From positions 403,547,389 through 403,611,388 of the forward strand of contig NC_081408.1 in NCBI RefSeq assembly GCF_030272615.1: a stretch of DNA of 64,000 nucleotides. Direction: 5' to 3'. The notes beneath the pieces were generated by a model that saw only the letters and a list, made by a program, of their open reading frames with translations, was not told the origin of the DNA and made no database searches. Shown here in pieces: positions 9,960-21,179 of this stretch. Origin of the DNA: Cryptomeria japonica (Eukaryota; Streptophyta; Pinopsida; Cupressales; Cupressaceae). Position 1 is the first letter of the stretch. Every line of letters starts with the position of its first letter. Made by a program: the position numbers and the translations under genes.

Positions 9960-11535
9960 TTAAATTTGTTTCCAATTATCTGATCTTCAGAATGATTCAA
10001 TCTTACATACCGGGGTGTCTTAGTTTGCTGTTGTTCTTCAATTATTGTGGAAACTTCTGATGATACCGGAGTAAGTGGATCTTCATTATGTACTGGTGGA
10101 TTTAGTATAAGTTCATTTGTCACAATTTCTGTTGCTGTTTTAGAGTCTATATATCTTGAAGTTCCTCTGAATTGTTCATCAATCTTTACATTTTTACTCT
10201 CAACAATTTTCTGCAATCTCTTATTAAAACATCTATATGCCTTGCTCTTAGATGAATAACTAAGAAATATTCCTTCATCACTTCTAGGATCAAATTTGCC
10301 AATATACTCATCTCTTCTAATATAACATTTACTTCCAAAAATTCTGAAACACTTAAGAGTAGGAGTATTAGCAAACCATAGTTCATGAGGGGTCTTACCG
10401 GTTTCACCTTTGATGTGAAATTTGTTGAATGTATAGACAGTAGTGCTAACTGCCTCTCTCCAATACACATGTGGTAGATTTTCTTCTGATAACATACTTC
10501 TAGCTGCATCCAAGATAGTTCTATTTTTCCTTTCAACAACTCCACTCTGCTATGGTGTCCAAGGTGCTGATAACTGTCTCCTGATTCCATTCACTTCACA
10601 GAATGTATTAAATTCCTTAAATGTGAATTCTCCTCCTTGATCTGATCTTAAACATTTGATTTTCTTATCGGTTTCATTTTCAACCATTGCCTTGAATAGT
10701 TTGAACTTTCCAAGTGCTTATGACTTCTCTCTGAGAAAAGTAACCCAACACATTCTAGAATAATCATCAATAATTAGCATAAAATATCTATCACCTTGTA
10801 AGCTTCTAGTTCTAGCTGGACCATGTAAATCAGTGTGAATTAAGTCAAGAGAATTATTAGATTTTTCTGGAATACTTTTGAAACTAGCTCTAACTTGTTT
10901 TCCAAATTGACATTCCTTACAAATTATATTATGAGGTTTCACAATTTTAGGTGGATCTCTAACTGCCTTATAAGTACTGATTTTTACCATGCAATCAAAG
11001 TTTACATGACATAGTCTCTTATGCCATAACCAACTTTCATCTATGTGTGCAATTAAGCATGCCTTTTCACTGTTATTCAAATGAAAGATATTGCCTCTAG
11101 TCTGATTACCAGTTGCAATTTCCAAACCAGTTCTATTCACGATTTTGCATTTTCCATTTTTAAATTGTAACTGAAATCCCTTCTCAACTAATTGACCAAC
11201 ACTTAAAAGATTATGCTTTAATCCTTCAAAATAGTAGACATTGTCAGTGTTATGTTTACCATCAAGAGATATTGAACCCTTACCTTTGATTGAACAGGCT
11301 TTGTCATCTCCAAATATTACTAAACCTCCATTGAATTCTTGAAAGTTCAAGAATTTACCTTTGTCTCCAGTCATATGATGTGAGCATCCTGAGTCAATTG
11401 GATCCTCATCAGAATCATCAGTCACACCTTCATCAACAATGTAACAAGATTTGTCTTTGTTCTTTTTAAATCTGTATCTCTGATATTCTGGATTAGGCTT
11501 GTATGTTCTTCTAGCTTCTTCTCTTAGTCTAGCAT
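9960..11535 (-). pseudogene. Copia B1 protease and integrase, broken
   Basis: The protease active site is IDSGCSHHMTGDKGKF. It is followed by the integrase zinc-binding lead (LWHKRLCHVNF..CKECQFGK) and the integrase core, with Asp in LDLIHTDL, Asp in RSDQGGEF and Glu in NGVV/ERKNRT-like context. A region like the copia integrase C-terminus (HELWF..FRIFGSKCY) follows. Stops interrupt after LREKS (about 10718) and in the TPQQNG-like motif (about 10551). Compared with B2, 111 bp just before the DSG motif are missing without a frame change. The domain would insert new copies into the genome, but this one is dead. Confidence 0.85.
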
Positions 11536-12406
11536 GTCTATCAGGGCATCTTTAAGCCATATGACCAATCTTATTGCAGTTAAAACATTTAAAGGGTGCT
11601 TTACCTTCATACTTACTTCCAATTGGACCTTTTGGCATTTTACTTGCAAATAGTGCTTCAAGTTCTTCAAGCTCTTCAATCTCCTTTCTGGTTTCTTCAA
11701 GTTCTCTTGCATAAAAGGCTCTCTAGTCTGATTTGTCAAAAGATGGAGAAGATGATGTTGATGCTTTAAAGGCCAAATCAGTCTTTATAGCAACAGGACC
11801 AAATTCCTCAATTTCAAAGGCTGAAAGTTTTCCAATCAATGTATCCCTAGTTACTGATGTATTAGGCATTTTTCTCAATTCATTTATAGCAGTAACCTTC
11901 ATTTTATATGTCGGTGGCAAACCTCATAATATTTTTGAAACAATTTCATCCTCACTTAGAGTTCCTCCACAACATTTAATACCCAAAACAATTTCATTTA
12001 CTCTTTCCATAAAAGCAAAAATCCTTTCATCTTCTTCCATTTTCAGATGTTCATACCTAACTCGGAAGCTTTCAAGTTTTGCAATCTTGACTATGGAATC
12101 TCCTTCATTCAGTGTTTCCAAATGATCCCAAATAGCTTTAGCAGTAGACCTATCTGATAATCCCATGATTTGTTGATCTGATAATGCACTCAAAAGTGCT
12201 TCTCTTGCTTAGCAATCATTCTCTTCATCTTTAGCTAAGGAAGTTGGAGCAGTCTGACCAACTACAACAGCAGTATAATCATTCTTTGTAACTTCCTAGA
12301 TGTCTTTACCAATGCAATTCAGATGTGTCTCCATTCTGATCTTCCATATCCCACAGTTGGTTCCATCAAGTTTAGGGTTGTCCTTCCTAAAATAATTAGT
12401 AGACAT
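11536..12406 (-). pseudogene. Copia B1 gag, broken
   Basis: The likely start Met is at 12406, about 40 bp after the PBS, by comparison with the B2 gag start (41338). The capsid-type region has STAKAIWDHLETLNEG, KIAKLESFRVRYEHLKM and VTRDTLIGKLSAFEI. It is followed by a Glu-rich helix and the nucleocapsid knuckle CFNCNKIGHMA, where a TAA replaces the Ser before RCP. At least five stops are present, including two TAGs where B2 has Trp. Confidence 0.82.
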
Positions 12407-12444
12407 TGGATCTCCTCAAGTTGTTAAACTTTTGCAAAAGAGGA

Positions 12445-12462
12445 CTAGGCTCTAGTACCAAT
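12445..12462 (-). other. Copia B1 primer-binding site, mutated
   Basis: On the minus strand, directly after the 5' LTR end, it reads TTGGTACTAGAGCC. B2 and copia A keep the canonical TTGGTATCAGAGC at this place, so B1 has two changes in its Met-tRNA primer site. Confidence 0.7.
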
Positions 12463-13503
12463 TGTTAGGTCCCAGAGACAATTGAGAGGGGGGTGGGGGG
12501 TGAATCAGTTGTCAAATAAATTTGAACCAAAAACTTATTAACCAGCTTAATGCTTAATACCGGTAAACCAGTTAAGTATGCCGGTAGACAGTTTTAATAG
12601 TAAATTGCTATACCGGTAAGGATTAATGCATGAAACATAAACATAAAGTCACCCACAACACATGACACCAATATTTGTACGTGGAAACCCTGTAAGGGGA
12701 AAAACCACGATGGAAAACCTTACCCACAATCAGATGATACTACTGCAGATAGTATGTGTACATAAATGGGGTCTGCACATGCTAGCCTAGAGCTCACTAC
12801 TCAATCACAAAATGGGAGTCACACTAACTACAGTTGGGTGGTTAAATCCAATAAGAATGTACTGCTCAAAATAACATCTTCATATGTTGGATTCAGTATC
12901 GGTGTAATACTAATATGCTTCTACAAAAACCTAACTTCACCTTCAAATGATGTCTTCATGTATATCCCTGCTTGATCTCGCATATACCTTCACTTAATTC
13001 TTTTTCGCCTTCCACACTTGATCTTACAAATAAGATCTTATATTTATACCATACCCTAAGACCAATTTTGGTAGGTTGGCTCTACAAGATATTACAATAA
13101 AAACATTTTACAAACAATATAATATCCGATGCAATAACCGATTGAACATGTCAGCTTAATGCATTTACAACAATAATAAATCATCTCCATAGCGTGCCAT
13201 GCTGATCTGGAAAAGATAAACCTGCTGGTGTAACCCTAGATAACCTGGACCTATTTGTCGGTAAAAGAAAATATGCAAATTTGAATATACCAATGATTAT
13301 TTCTTCAAAATAAAGTGTCCACATGATCTCTTCAACATTGCCAAGTGTCTTCCATATCATTCCAGGTACCGGTGAACAATATATCCTGCCGGTGAACCAT
13401 ATACCAGTAACTGTTGCACAGTTTACTTGCTTGCCAGTGAATGTTGTTGGATCTCCAAAGTAGGTGTTGACATCAATGACAAAACCATACCAAAATACCA
13501 ATA
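12463..13503 (-). repeat. Copia B1 5' LTR
   Basis: This 1041-bp LTR matches 6941-8001 throughout, about 95% by eye. Its outer terminus reads TATTGG (minus strand) instead of TGTTGG, a G-to-A change in the conserved TG. The flanking GTTAG fixes the boundary. Confidence 0.88.
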
Positions 13504-14687
13504 GTTAGAAGTGACCTTGTTAAAGGATTTTAAACACTCAATCAGAATGTCACCTTGCTAGAGGGTTTTACAAATAAGACTGTTAAGTCCACTCAGTTAA
13601 GAGATTTTTTGTCACTTTCACAAAATAATAGTAATAAAAATCTATCTGCAACTTCACATCTAAAATGCTAAAGCAGATTCTTATTTGCTCAATACAATCT
13701 AGACATAGAACTAATCTTGTCCATCTTCTGGGCTTCTATACTCTATTATTCAAACAGATCTCCAAGCTTCTGTGCTTGGTAATCACTATGTAGCATCCTT
13801 GTGCATACATTTTCCCACATACATTGTTTATCAACAACTCCCTATTTATAAACAATTAGCTAACCGCTTAATCTCCTTGATCACATTTCCCATGATCAAT
13901 CATAGCCATCAGATCTTCAAACTTGTCCAGATTCAATGTATCCTTCGATCTGAAAAATGTTTTGCCCTGCCTTGGAACTTGCATACATTTCTTGGAACTT
14001 GTGCTAGGGTAATGCAGTTCAATCTGCATTGTAGATCTTCATGCCTACATGCCAATTTTCCTTTGCCATAGATTCTTTAACAAACTTCATGCACGAAATA
14101 CCAATCATTTAATTAGTTCCAGCTCATCAGCTTCCTTCATTAAGTAACACATGTAACCATTTAATGTATTCTATTACAGCTCGGTTACAACTTGGTAACA
14201 ACTCGGTGAATACTAAACTTCACTTGGTAGACATTCTGCCTTCATTAACCGATAGCGATAACCTTAGGGTTTACCGACTAGGTTCCTTAGGGTTTACTGA
14301 CTAGGTTCTTTGCTCAGTAACATAGTATAGTATTAACCTTACAATTTACAACATATGTATGATGTTAAAACAATCTAAACATCATGATCTCATCATTGTC
14401 TGACTTGGTAATAGTTGCCCATTGAATACCTTATTCATCCCCTTATTCATCATATTCTTTCTGTGTCTTTTACCGACATCTTTATACTCATCAAATCATA
14501 CTTCTCAAGATATGGCAACATCATACTGAATTAGAAAATCAATTTCTTGACATCAATGACAAAATAATAATATTAAGACAGTAAACATCCTTAATCAGTT
14601 ATATCCATAATCATCAACAACCTTCTCAATATCCTTATTGAAATGCCAACAATCTCCCATTGTCTGTTATAATGCCAAATCCCAACA
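13504..14687 (-). repeat. Copia A 3' LTR, proximal part
   Basis: The first five bases are the second copy of the B1 target duplication. From 13509 the LTR of A resumes and runs to ..CCCAACA at 14687. It matches 19736-20913. A TATA box (minus strand, 13842-13850, TATAAATAG) is the U3/R promoter equivalent of the one in the 5' LTR. Confidence 0.87.
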
Positions 14688-14702
14688 ATCTCCCCCTTTG
14701 GC
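14688..14702 (-). other. Copia A polypurine tract
   Basis: GCCAAAGGGGGAGAT on the minus strand abuts the 3' LTR start (TGTTGGG..). It is identical to the tract of both B copies although the LTRs of A and B differ. Confidence 0.85.
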
Positions 14703-15079
14703 ATTGATGGAAAAACCAATTTATTTGACCTAATTGATTTGGATTGCTGTGAGTTGTTTTTGAGATTCTGAAATGCTCTCTTCCTGTCATCAAAATTCTC
14801 CCCCATACATTAGTCTTCTCCTCTTTTCTCAGTCTTTCTTTTCTGCTTTTTTTTCATTCTTCTCAATCTTTTCTAGTCTTCTTCTCCTTTGACAACAATG
14901 CCAAAGTAAAGAACTAAAACATAATTTCTTCCTGTATGAAGTGAATTCCTACTGTAATGTGTCAACTTAGTCACGGTCAGAGTATTTTGTCTTCAATTCC
15001 TGTTTCCTGTATTGTATCCTGCACTGTTTCCTGTACACCTTTAGAAAACATCCTAAAGTGTGTAAATCAACATCAACTC

Positions 15080-16633
15080 TTAAAAGATATTCGATAGAGT
15101 CATCGAATTGATGCTTTCACCAAACTTGATCAGTGAGTAGAAGTTACTTATGAGATACTCAAAAGTGTCCCTTGGTAGTGGCTTGGTGAAGATATCTTCT
15201 ATTTGTTCCTTTGTGCTAACATACTCCAACACCACTTTCTTCTCTTGAGCTTCTTCTCTAAGATAATGATATTTGATAGAGATGTGCTTTGTCTTAGAGT
15301 GCATAACAGGATTCTTCAAAATGTTAATGGCACTAGTATTGTCACAGAATATAGTTATTGGCTCAGTAACTTTATCATTTATACCTTCCAACAGTTGTTT
15401 GATCCATGCTATGTTGGTACAATTCAATGCTGCAACAACGTATTCAGCTTCTGCTATTGACTGTGAAACACATCCTTGTTTCTTGCTAAGCCAACTCACT
15501 AGTCTTTCTCCTAAAAAGAAAGCTCCTCCACTTGTGCTTTTTTTGTCATCAATGTTGCCTGCCCAATCAGCATCAGTATAAAATTTTAAATCAAAATCAT
15601 TTCCTTTCTGATATACTAAGCCATAATCCTCGGTGCCTTTCAAGTATCTAAAAATTCTTTTGATTGTTGTCATGTGTGTTTCCTTAGGATTTGCAGAGAA
15701 TCTTGCAACTATACCTACTGCATGTGCTATGTCTAGTCTACTGTGAACAACATATTGTAGCTTTCCAATCATGGATCGGTAAAGTGTCTCATCAACAGAT
15801 GCATATTCATCATTCTTTGATAGTTTACAGTTGGTAGTCATAGGAGTACTTACTGGTTTTGAATCCTCCATTCCAAATTTCTTCAAAATTTTCTTTATGT
15901 ACTTGGATTGAGTAATGAAAATCTCATTTTTCAGTTGCAGTATCTGTAAACCTATAAAATACTTTATCTCACCGATTAATGACATCTCAAATTCTTTGCT
16001 CATTTCATTTCCAAAGTTCTTGCATAAAGAGTCATTTCCACAAAATATAATATCATCAACAAATATGGTTGAGATTAGTATTCCATTTTCATCATTCTTC
16101 ATGTACATATTGTTGTTCTCACTTGTCCTTATAAAACCAATCTTAATCAAATAAGAGTGCAATCTTTCATACCATTCTCTAGGTGCTTGTTTCAGACCAT
16201 ATAATGCTTTGTTCAATTTACATACCTGATCTTTACTCTTATCTTCAACAAATCCTTCAGGTTGTTCAATAAAAACTTCTTCTTCTAATATTCCATTCAG
16301 AAATGCAGATTTGACGTCCATTTGATATACCTTGAAGTTTTTGAAAGAAGCATATGCCAACAATGTTCTTACTCCTTCAAGTCTAGCCATAGGTGCAAAA
16401 GTTTCACCATAATCAATTCCTCCTTCTTGAGCATAACCTTTGCATACTAGTCTTGCTTTATTTCGAATGACCTCACCTTTTTCATTTAGCTTGTTTCTGA
16501 TAATCCACTTTGTACCAATTACATTTTTGTCCTTCGGTCTTGGGATTAATGTCCATGTGTCATTCTTCTTGATTTGATCAATCTCTTCTGTCATAGCATT
16601 TATCCAATCTTCATTGTTAAATGCCTCTTCCAC
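15080..16633 (-). CDS. Copia A reverse transcriptase-RNase H, open 517-codon frame
   Basis: This is the longest intact frame in the window. Residues 1-250 carry the copia RT: WTLIPRPKDKNVIGTKW, KGYAQEGGIDYGETFAP, YQMDVKSAFLNG, ALYGLKQAPREWY, and the catalytic TIFVDDIIFCG at about residues 190-200. Residues 330-500 form RNase H: FYTDADWAGNIDDKKST, GGAFFLGERLVSWLSKKQG, AEAEYVVAALN, IFCDNTSAI and HSKTKHISIKYHYLRE, ending at FTKPLPRDTFEYL. All catalytic acids visible by motif are kept. The frame is not a free gene: it is the C-terminal part of a gag-pol polyprotein, cut off from its N-terminal parts by stops near 16671 and 16805. An active protein is therefore unlikely in the normal way. Confidence 0.88.
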   Translation of the reverse strand: MEEAFNNEDWINAMTEEIDQIKKNDTWTLIPRPKDKNVIGTKWIIRNKLNEKGEVIRNKARLVCKGYAQEGGIDYGETFAPMARLEGVRTLLAYASFKNFKVYQMDVKSAFLNGILEEEVFIEQPEGFVEDKSKDQVCKLNKALYGLKQAPREWYERLHSYLIKIGFIRTSENNNMYMKNDENGILISTIFVDDIIFCGNDSLCKNFGNEMSKEFEMSLIGEIKYFIGLQILQLKNEIFITQSKYIKKILKKFGMEDSKPVSTPMTTNCKLSKNDEYASVDETLYRSMIGKLQYVVHSRLDIAHAVGIVARFSANPKETHMTTIKRIFRYLKGTEDYGLVYQKGNDFDLKFYTDADWAGNIDDKKSTSGGAFFLGERLVSWLSKKQGCVSQSIAEAEYVVAALNCTNIAWIKQLLEGINDKVTEPITIFCDNTSAINILKNPVMHSKTKHISIKYHYLREEAQEKKVVLEYVSTKEQIEDIFTKPLPRDTFEYLISNFYSLIKFGESINSMTLSNIF

Positions 16634-18389
16634 TATTCTCGGTTCAAATTCAGATATCAGACATGTGTTCTATCTCAGTTTGTTCCTTGTCATCACTAGA
16701 TCATCCTTATCTCCTATAATCTGACTTGGTGCATGATGTCTTCTAACATACTTGGCTAATACAGGCTCAGTAGGCTCTGTATGATCTTCTTCATCACTCG
16801 GTAACTAGATATTCTCTTCATTTTCTTCAACAATTTTCTCGCTAGGACTTGTCGGTTGAACATAGACAAATTCATCATAATCTTTTGGTTCTTTGGAATT
16901 TCCTTCATCATTTCTTTCTGCAAATTCATCAATTTTTACATTTTCACTTTCTACTATTTTGTTAGATGATTTGATCAGACATTTAAATGCTTTGCTTCTA
17001 GAAGAATAACCTAGAAATGTTCCTTCTTCACTTTTCTGATCAAACTTGCCATTTCTATCATCTTTGTGTACATAGCATCTACTTCCAAATATTTTAAAAT
17101 GACTTACATTAGGTTTCTTGTCATACCAGATTTCATATGGTGTCTTCAAAGTACCTTTCTTTAGTTGTACTCGGTTTAGGGTGTAAACTACTATGCTTAT
17201 TGCTTCCCTCCAAAATGTTTGTGGCACTTTCTTTTCAATCATCAGGGTTCTGGCACAATCCACAATAGATCTATTTCTTCTCTCAGTAATTCCATTTTGA
17301 TGTGGAGTTCTTAGTGCAGAGACTTGTCTTTTAATACCATGATCATTGCAGAATAAGTTGAACTCATAAGATGTGAACTCTCCTCTATCAAATCTAAGAC
17401 ATTTCAGTTGTCTTCCTGTTTCATTTTCAACTCTTGCCTTGTACCATTTAAACATTTGAAAAGCTTATGATTTTTCTTTTAAAAACATTAGTGACATCAT
17501 CCTTGAGTAATCATCCACAAATAATATGAAATATTTGTCACCATAATAACTTTGAACTTTCATAGGACCACAAAGATCAGTATGCATAAGATCTAAAATT
17601 CCCTTAGAGGTGTAAGACTTACTTGTAAAGCTTGATCTTGTCATTTTACCCATCTGGCAGCCTTGGCACATAGCATTCTCAGGTTTTTCAAGACTCGGTA
17701 GACCTCTTACTAGGTGCTTCTTACTTATTTTGATCAGATTATCAAAATTTACATGACAAAACCTTTTATGCCATAACGAGGTATCATCTATCTTTGCATA
17801 AAGACACTTGTTCCGAGTTGAGTCAAGTTGAAATGTATTACCTTTTGTTTGTGTCCCGATAGCAGCTAACTTTCCATGCTTGTCATGAACTTTGACAATT
17901 CCTTTCTGAAATTCTATTTGGTAACCTGTATTGTTTAGTTGTGCTACACTCAACAAATTGTATTTCAAACCTTCAACCCAATAAACATCATTGCATCTTG
18001 CATTGTCAAGAAGTGTTATAGATCCTTTACCTCTTACTGGACATGGTGCATCATTACCAAATCTTACATAGCCTCCATCATAGTCTTCTAACATAACAAA
18101 CTTATGTTTATCATCTGTCATGTGATGTGAGCATCCACTATCTATGATCCAAGAATCATTAGTATTTATGTGAGATATTAGGGCTTTTTCTTCATACCTT
18201 TCTTCATCTGATCCATATTTGATTGCCACATAAACTACTTCCTCTGTATCAGTTTCATCTAATTTATCATTGTTGGATTTCTCATCGGCTATTAAGCATG
18301 TCTTTCTATCTCTTCTTCTGAAGTCTCGGTGTCCTTTGTAATAATTATCTTTCTGTTTGTCATCTCGGTAATCTCTCTTTTCAGTAGAA
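16634..18389 (-). pseudogene. Copia A protease and integrase, broken
   Basis: The protease site is WIIDSGCSHHMTDDKHKF (about 18140). The integrase zinc region is LWHKRFCHVNFDNL..CQGCQMGK. The core has LDLMHTDLCGP, then LRFDRGEFTS, which is one Gly shorter than the usual RSDxGGEF with Phe for Ser, and then HQNGITERRNRS. A TAA after LKEKS (17465) splits the integrase at exactly the codon where B1 also has a stop. Further TAGs lie near 16805 and 16671. The C-terminal part (TPYEIWYDKKPNVSHFKIFG) is normal for copia integrases. Confidence 0.85.
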
Positions 18390-19290
18390 TCTTTTTCAGG
18401 ATAGTTAGAAGCCATATGTCCTATTTTATCACAATTGAAACATTTCAAAGGTAGTTTTCCTTTATACTTACCTTTGCCTCTTGATAACCTTCTAGCTAAT
18501 AGTGCTTCAAACTCTTCCTACTTTCTGATTTCCTCATACAGTTTGTGTACTTCTTCCATGTTCTTATGAAATCTTTCACTTGCTCCACTATGATCTCCTT
18601 CACAGTACTTGTACTTTCTTTCATTGTAATCATTAGATTCATCAAGATGAAAAGAACTAAATGCAGATTCAACTTTATTTACCAAAGATCCACTGTTATC
18701 AAAGTTAGTTAACTCAAATGCATGTAGCTTACCAATAGTAGCATCTAAAGAAACTGGCATTTAGGTACAGACCTCAATTCATTGATTACAGAGACTCAGA
18801 TTGCATAAGCCGGTAGAAGGGTTCTTAACAACTTACTTGTTATATCTTTTTCTTCAATAGTTCCACCTGCTCCTTTGATTTGATTGACAATCTCCTTTAG
18901 TCTTGTACTGTACAGGGTTATGTTCTCACCTTCATTCATCCTTATAGATTCAATTTGTCCTCTTAGACTATCTACTTTTTCTCTTTGAACATGTTCATCA
19001 CCGCCATATACAGATATGAGCTTGTCCCACATTGCCTTTGCATCATTGCAGCCTTCTAGATAATTAAACTCTAAGTCGGTCAATGCAGATGTTATTTCAA
19101 TCATTGCTTGGATATGTTCTTGCTTTGCCTTTATTTCTTCCATAGTCAATGGATAGGTTCTTGGTGTGATGAAATCATTCTCCAGATAATATACAACATA
19201 TTCTCCAACTCCTGATAGGTGCAGCTTCATCATTTTCTGCCATGTAGAGAAACTTGACTTGTTCAGCTTTGGTGCATCCCTCTTATACAT
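18390..19290 (-). pseudogene. Copia A gag, broken
   Basis: The Met at 19290 lies shortly after the primer site and is the natural start. The capsid region has FSTWQKMMKLHLSGVGEYV, DAKAMWDKLISVYGG and ITLYSTRLKEIVNQI. A TGA at about 18796 follows PAYAI, probably from CGA. A 1-base loss near 18762 shifts the frame before MPVSLDATIGKLHAFEL. The nucleocapsid knuckle reads CFNCDKIGHMASNYP: the last Cys of CCHC is Tyr. Confidence 0.83.
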
Positions 19291-19337
19291 CTTTGGATCT
19301 TTGCCTCAAGTACCTTTAAACTTTTTTTCTTCTAGAG

Positions 19338-19357
19338 TCCAAAGCTCTGATACCAAT
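19338..19357 (-). other. Copia A primer-binding site
   Basis: TTGGTATCAGAGCTTTGGAC on the minus strand, one base after the 5' LTR end (..CTATCA), is a canonical initiator Met-tRNA primer site. Confidence 0.85.
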
Positions 19358-20913
19358 TGATAGTTCTGATACTTAATGTAAGTACAGATCCAATAGCCAA
19401 CAAGATGAGAGGGGGGGGGTGAATCATACAAACTTAATCTTCCATAAAAACATTAGATTCAACCTCGGTAACATATACTTCAGTAATATAACCAAAACTA
19501 CTAAACATGCAAACTCAAAAGCATATAACATCATATCACTCATAACACTAGATTTAACGTGGAAACCCAAATAGGGAAAAACCACTGTGGGATTTCGAAC
19601 CCACTAAGAAATATACTCTTCTAGAGTATGCTCGGTTAAAAACAAATCTTGTTAAAGATTACAAACACATTGCTAGATGTGACCCGGTTAAGGGATTTCC
19701 CTCAGATCTGTTAGGATCTTCACCTTGTTAGAAGTGACCTTGTTAAAGGATTTCAAACACTCAATCAGAATGTCACCTTGCTAGAGGGTTTTACAAATAA
19801 GACTGTTAAGTCCACTCGGTTAAGAGATTTTCTGTCACTTTCACAAAATAACAGTAATAAAAATCTATCTGCAACTTCACATCTAAAATGCTAAAGCAGA
19901 TTCTTATTTGCTCAATACAATCTAGACATAGAACTAATCTTGTCCATCTGCTGGGATTCTATACTCTGTTATTCAAACAGATCTCCAAGCTTTTGTGCTC
20001 GGTAATCACTATTTAGCATCCCTGTGCATATATTTGTCCGCATACATTGTTTATCAACAACTCCCTATTTATAAACAATTAGCTAACCACTTAATCTCCT
20101 TGATCACATTTCCCATGATCAATCATAGCCATCATATCTTCAAACTTGTCCAGGTTCAATGTATCCTTCGATCTGAAAAACCTTTTACCCTGGCTTGGAA
20201 CTTGCATACATTTCTTGGAACCTGTGCTAGGGTAATGCGGTTCAATCTGAGCTGTAGATCTTCATGCTGATTTTCCTTTGCCATAGATTCTTTAACAAAC
20301 TTCATGCACGACATACCAATCATTTAATCAGTTCCAGCTCATCAGCTTCCTTCATTAAATACCGCATGTAACCATTTAATGTATTCTGTTACAGCTCGGC
20401 TACAACTCGGTAACAACTCGATAACAACTCGGTGAATACTAAACTTCATTCGGTAGACATTCTGCCTTCATTAACCGATAGCAATAACCTTAGGGTTTAC
20501 CGACTAGGTTCCTTAGGGTTTACCGACTAGGTTCTTTGCTCGGTAACATAGTATAGTATTAACTTTACAATTTACAACATATGTATGATGTTAAAACAAT
20601 CTAAACATCATGATCTCATCATTGTCTGACTCGATAATAGTTGCCCATTGAATACCTTATTCATCCCCTTATTCATCGTATTCTTTCTATGTCTTTTGCC
20701 GACATCTTTATACTCATCAAATCATACTTCTCAAGATATGGCAACATCATACTGAATTAGAAAATCAATTTCTTGACATCAATGACAAAATAATAATATT
20801 AAGACAATAAACATCCTTAATCAGTTATATCCATAATCATCAACAACCTTCTCAATATCCTTATTGAAATGCCAATAATCTCCCATTGTCTGTTATAATG
20901 CCAAATGCCAACA
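19358..20913 (-). repeat. Copia A 5' LTR, 1556 bp
   Basis: It is TGATAGTTCTGA..GCCAACA on the plus strand. Its length equals the 3' LTR after removing B1. The right boundary is set by the change to gypsy LTR sequence at 20914. It contains the conserved GTGGAAACCC..GGGAAAAACC block (about 19558) and a variable G tract near its left end. Confidence 0.87.
20065..20073 (-). promoter_or_regulatory. TATA box of copia A
   Basis: TATAAATAG on the minus strand is followed by GGGAGTTG, inside the 5' LTR about 0.7 kb before the PBS. It is conserved in the 3' LTR (13842-13850). Confidence 0.5.
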
Positions 20914-21029
20914 GGCTCCATTTTCTTCAGTATGCTCCTGCATATTAAACACCCGGAGTAAATGATCGAATGATAAGAAAAGGGGCATCTATTATAGCAC
21001 AAAGTATTCTATAAAAATATGTGCTAACA
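20914..21029 (-). repeat. Start of gypsy R 3' LTR, truncated by copia A
   Basis: From TGTTAGCAC (21029) leftwards it matches 6335-6221 and 30115-30002. It stops at GGCTCC where copia A begins. Confidence 0.8.
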
Positions 21030-21179
21030 ATGGCTCTTTCTGGAGATGTATGTTCTCTTTAAGGACATAGCAAGATCCTAGTTATCTCTGGAAAGCAGAC
21101 CAAAATGAAGATTGAAAACATATAACATAAAACAAGAGAAAAACTATATTACTATAATATAAGAAATACTCCCTGATCA

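Larger units (their letters stand above)
6941..13503 (-). mobile_element. Ty1/copia element B1, nested in copia A
   Basis: This 6563-bp element has a 5' LTR at 12463-13503, a 3' LTR at 6941-8001, a Met-tRNA-type PBS and a polypurine tract. The 5-bp duplication GTTAG is perfect on both sides (6936-6940 and 13504-13508), so the insertion boundaries are certain and B1 is younger than A. The coding region is full length but carries many stops, one frameshift and a 111-bp in-frame deletion relative to sibling B2 (35780-42439). Confidence 0.92.
6564..20913 (-). mobile_element. Ty1/copia element A, with copia B1 nested in its 3' LTR
   Basis: Minus-strand order is 5' LTR (20913-19358), PBS, gag, protease, integrase, RT, RNase H, polypurine tract and 3' LTR (14687-13509 plus 6940-6564). 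Both LTRs are 1556 bp once the nested B1 element and one copy of its duplication are removed, and both run TG..CA. The left flank is TAATA (6559-6563) and the right flank GGCTC (20914-20918), so there is no target-site duplication. Instead, about 346 bp of gypsy sequence (6221-6566 and 20915-21260) is repeated on the two sides. The element has several stops and frameshifts, but its RT-RNase H part is still open. Confidence 0.85.

Noticed and set aside
6564-20913. A single simple insertion of copia A with a normal 5-bp duplication
   Set aside because: The flanking pentamers differ and a 346-bp gypsy segment is duplicated on both sides.
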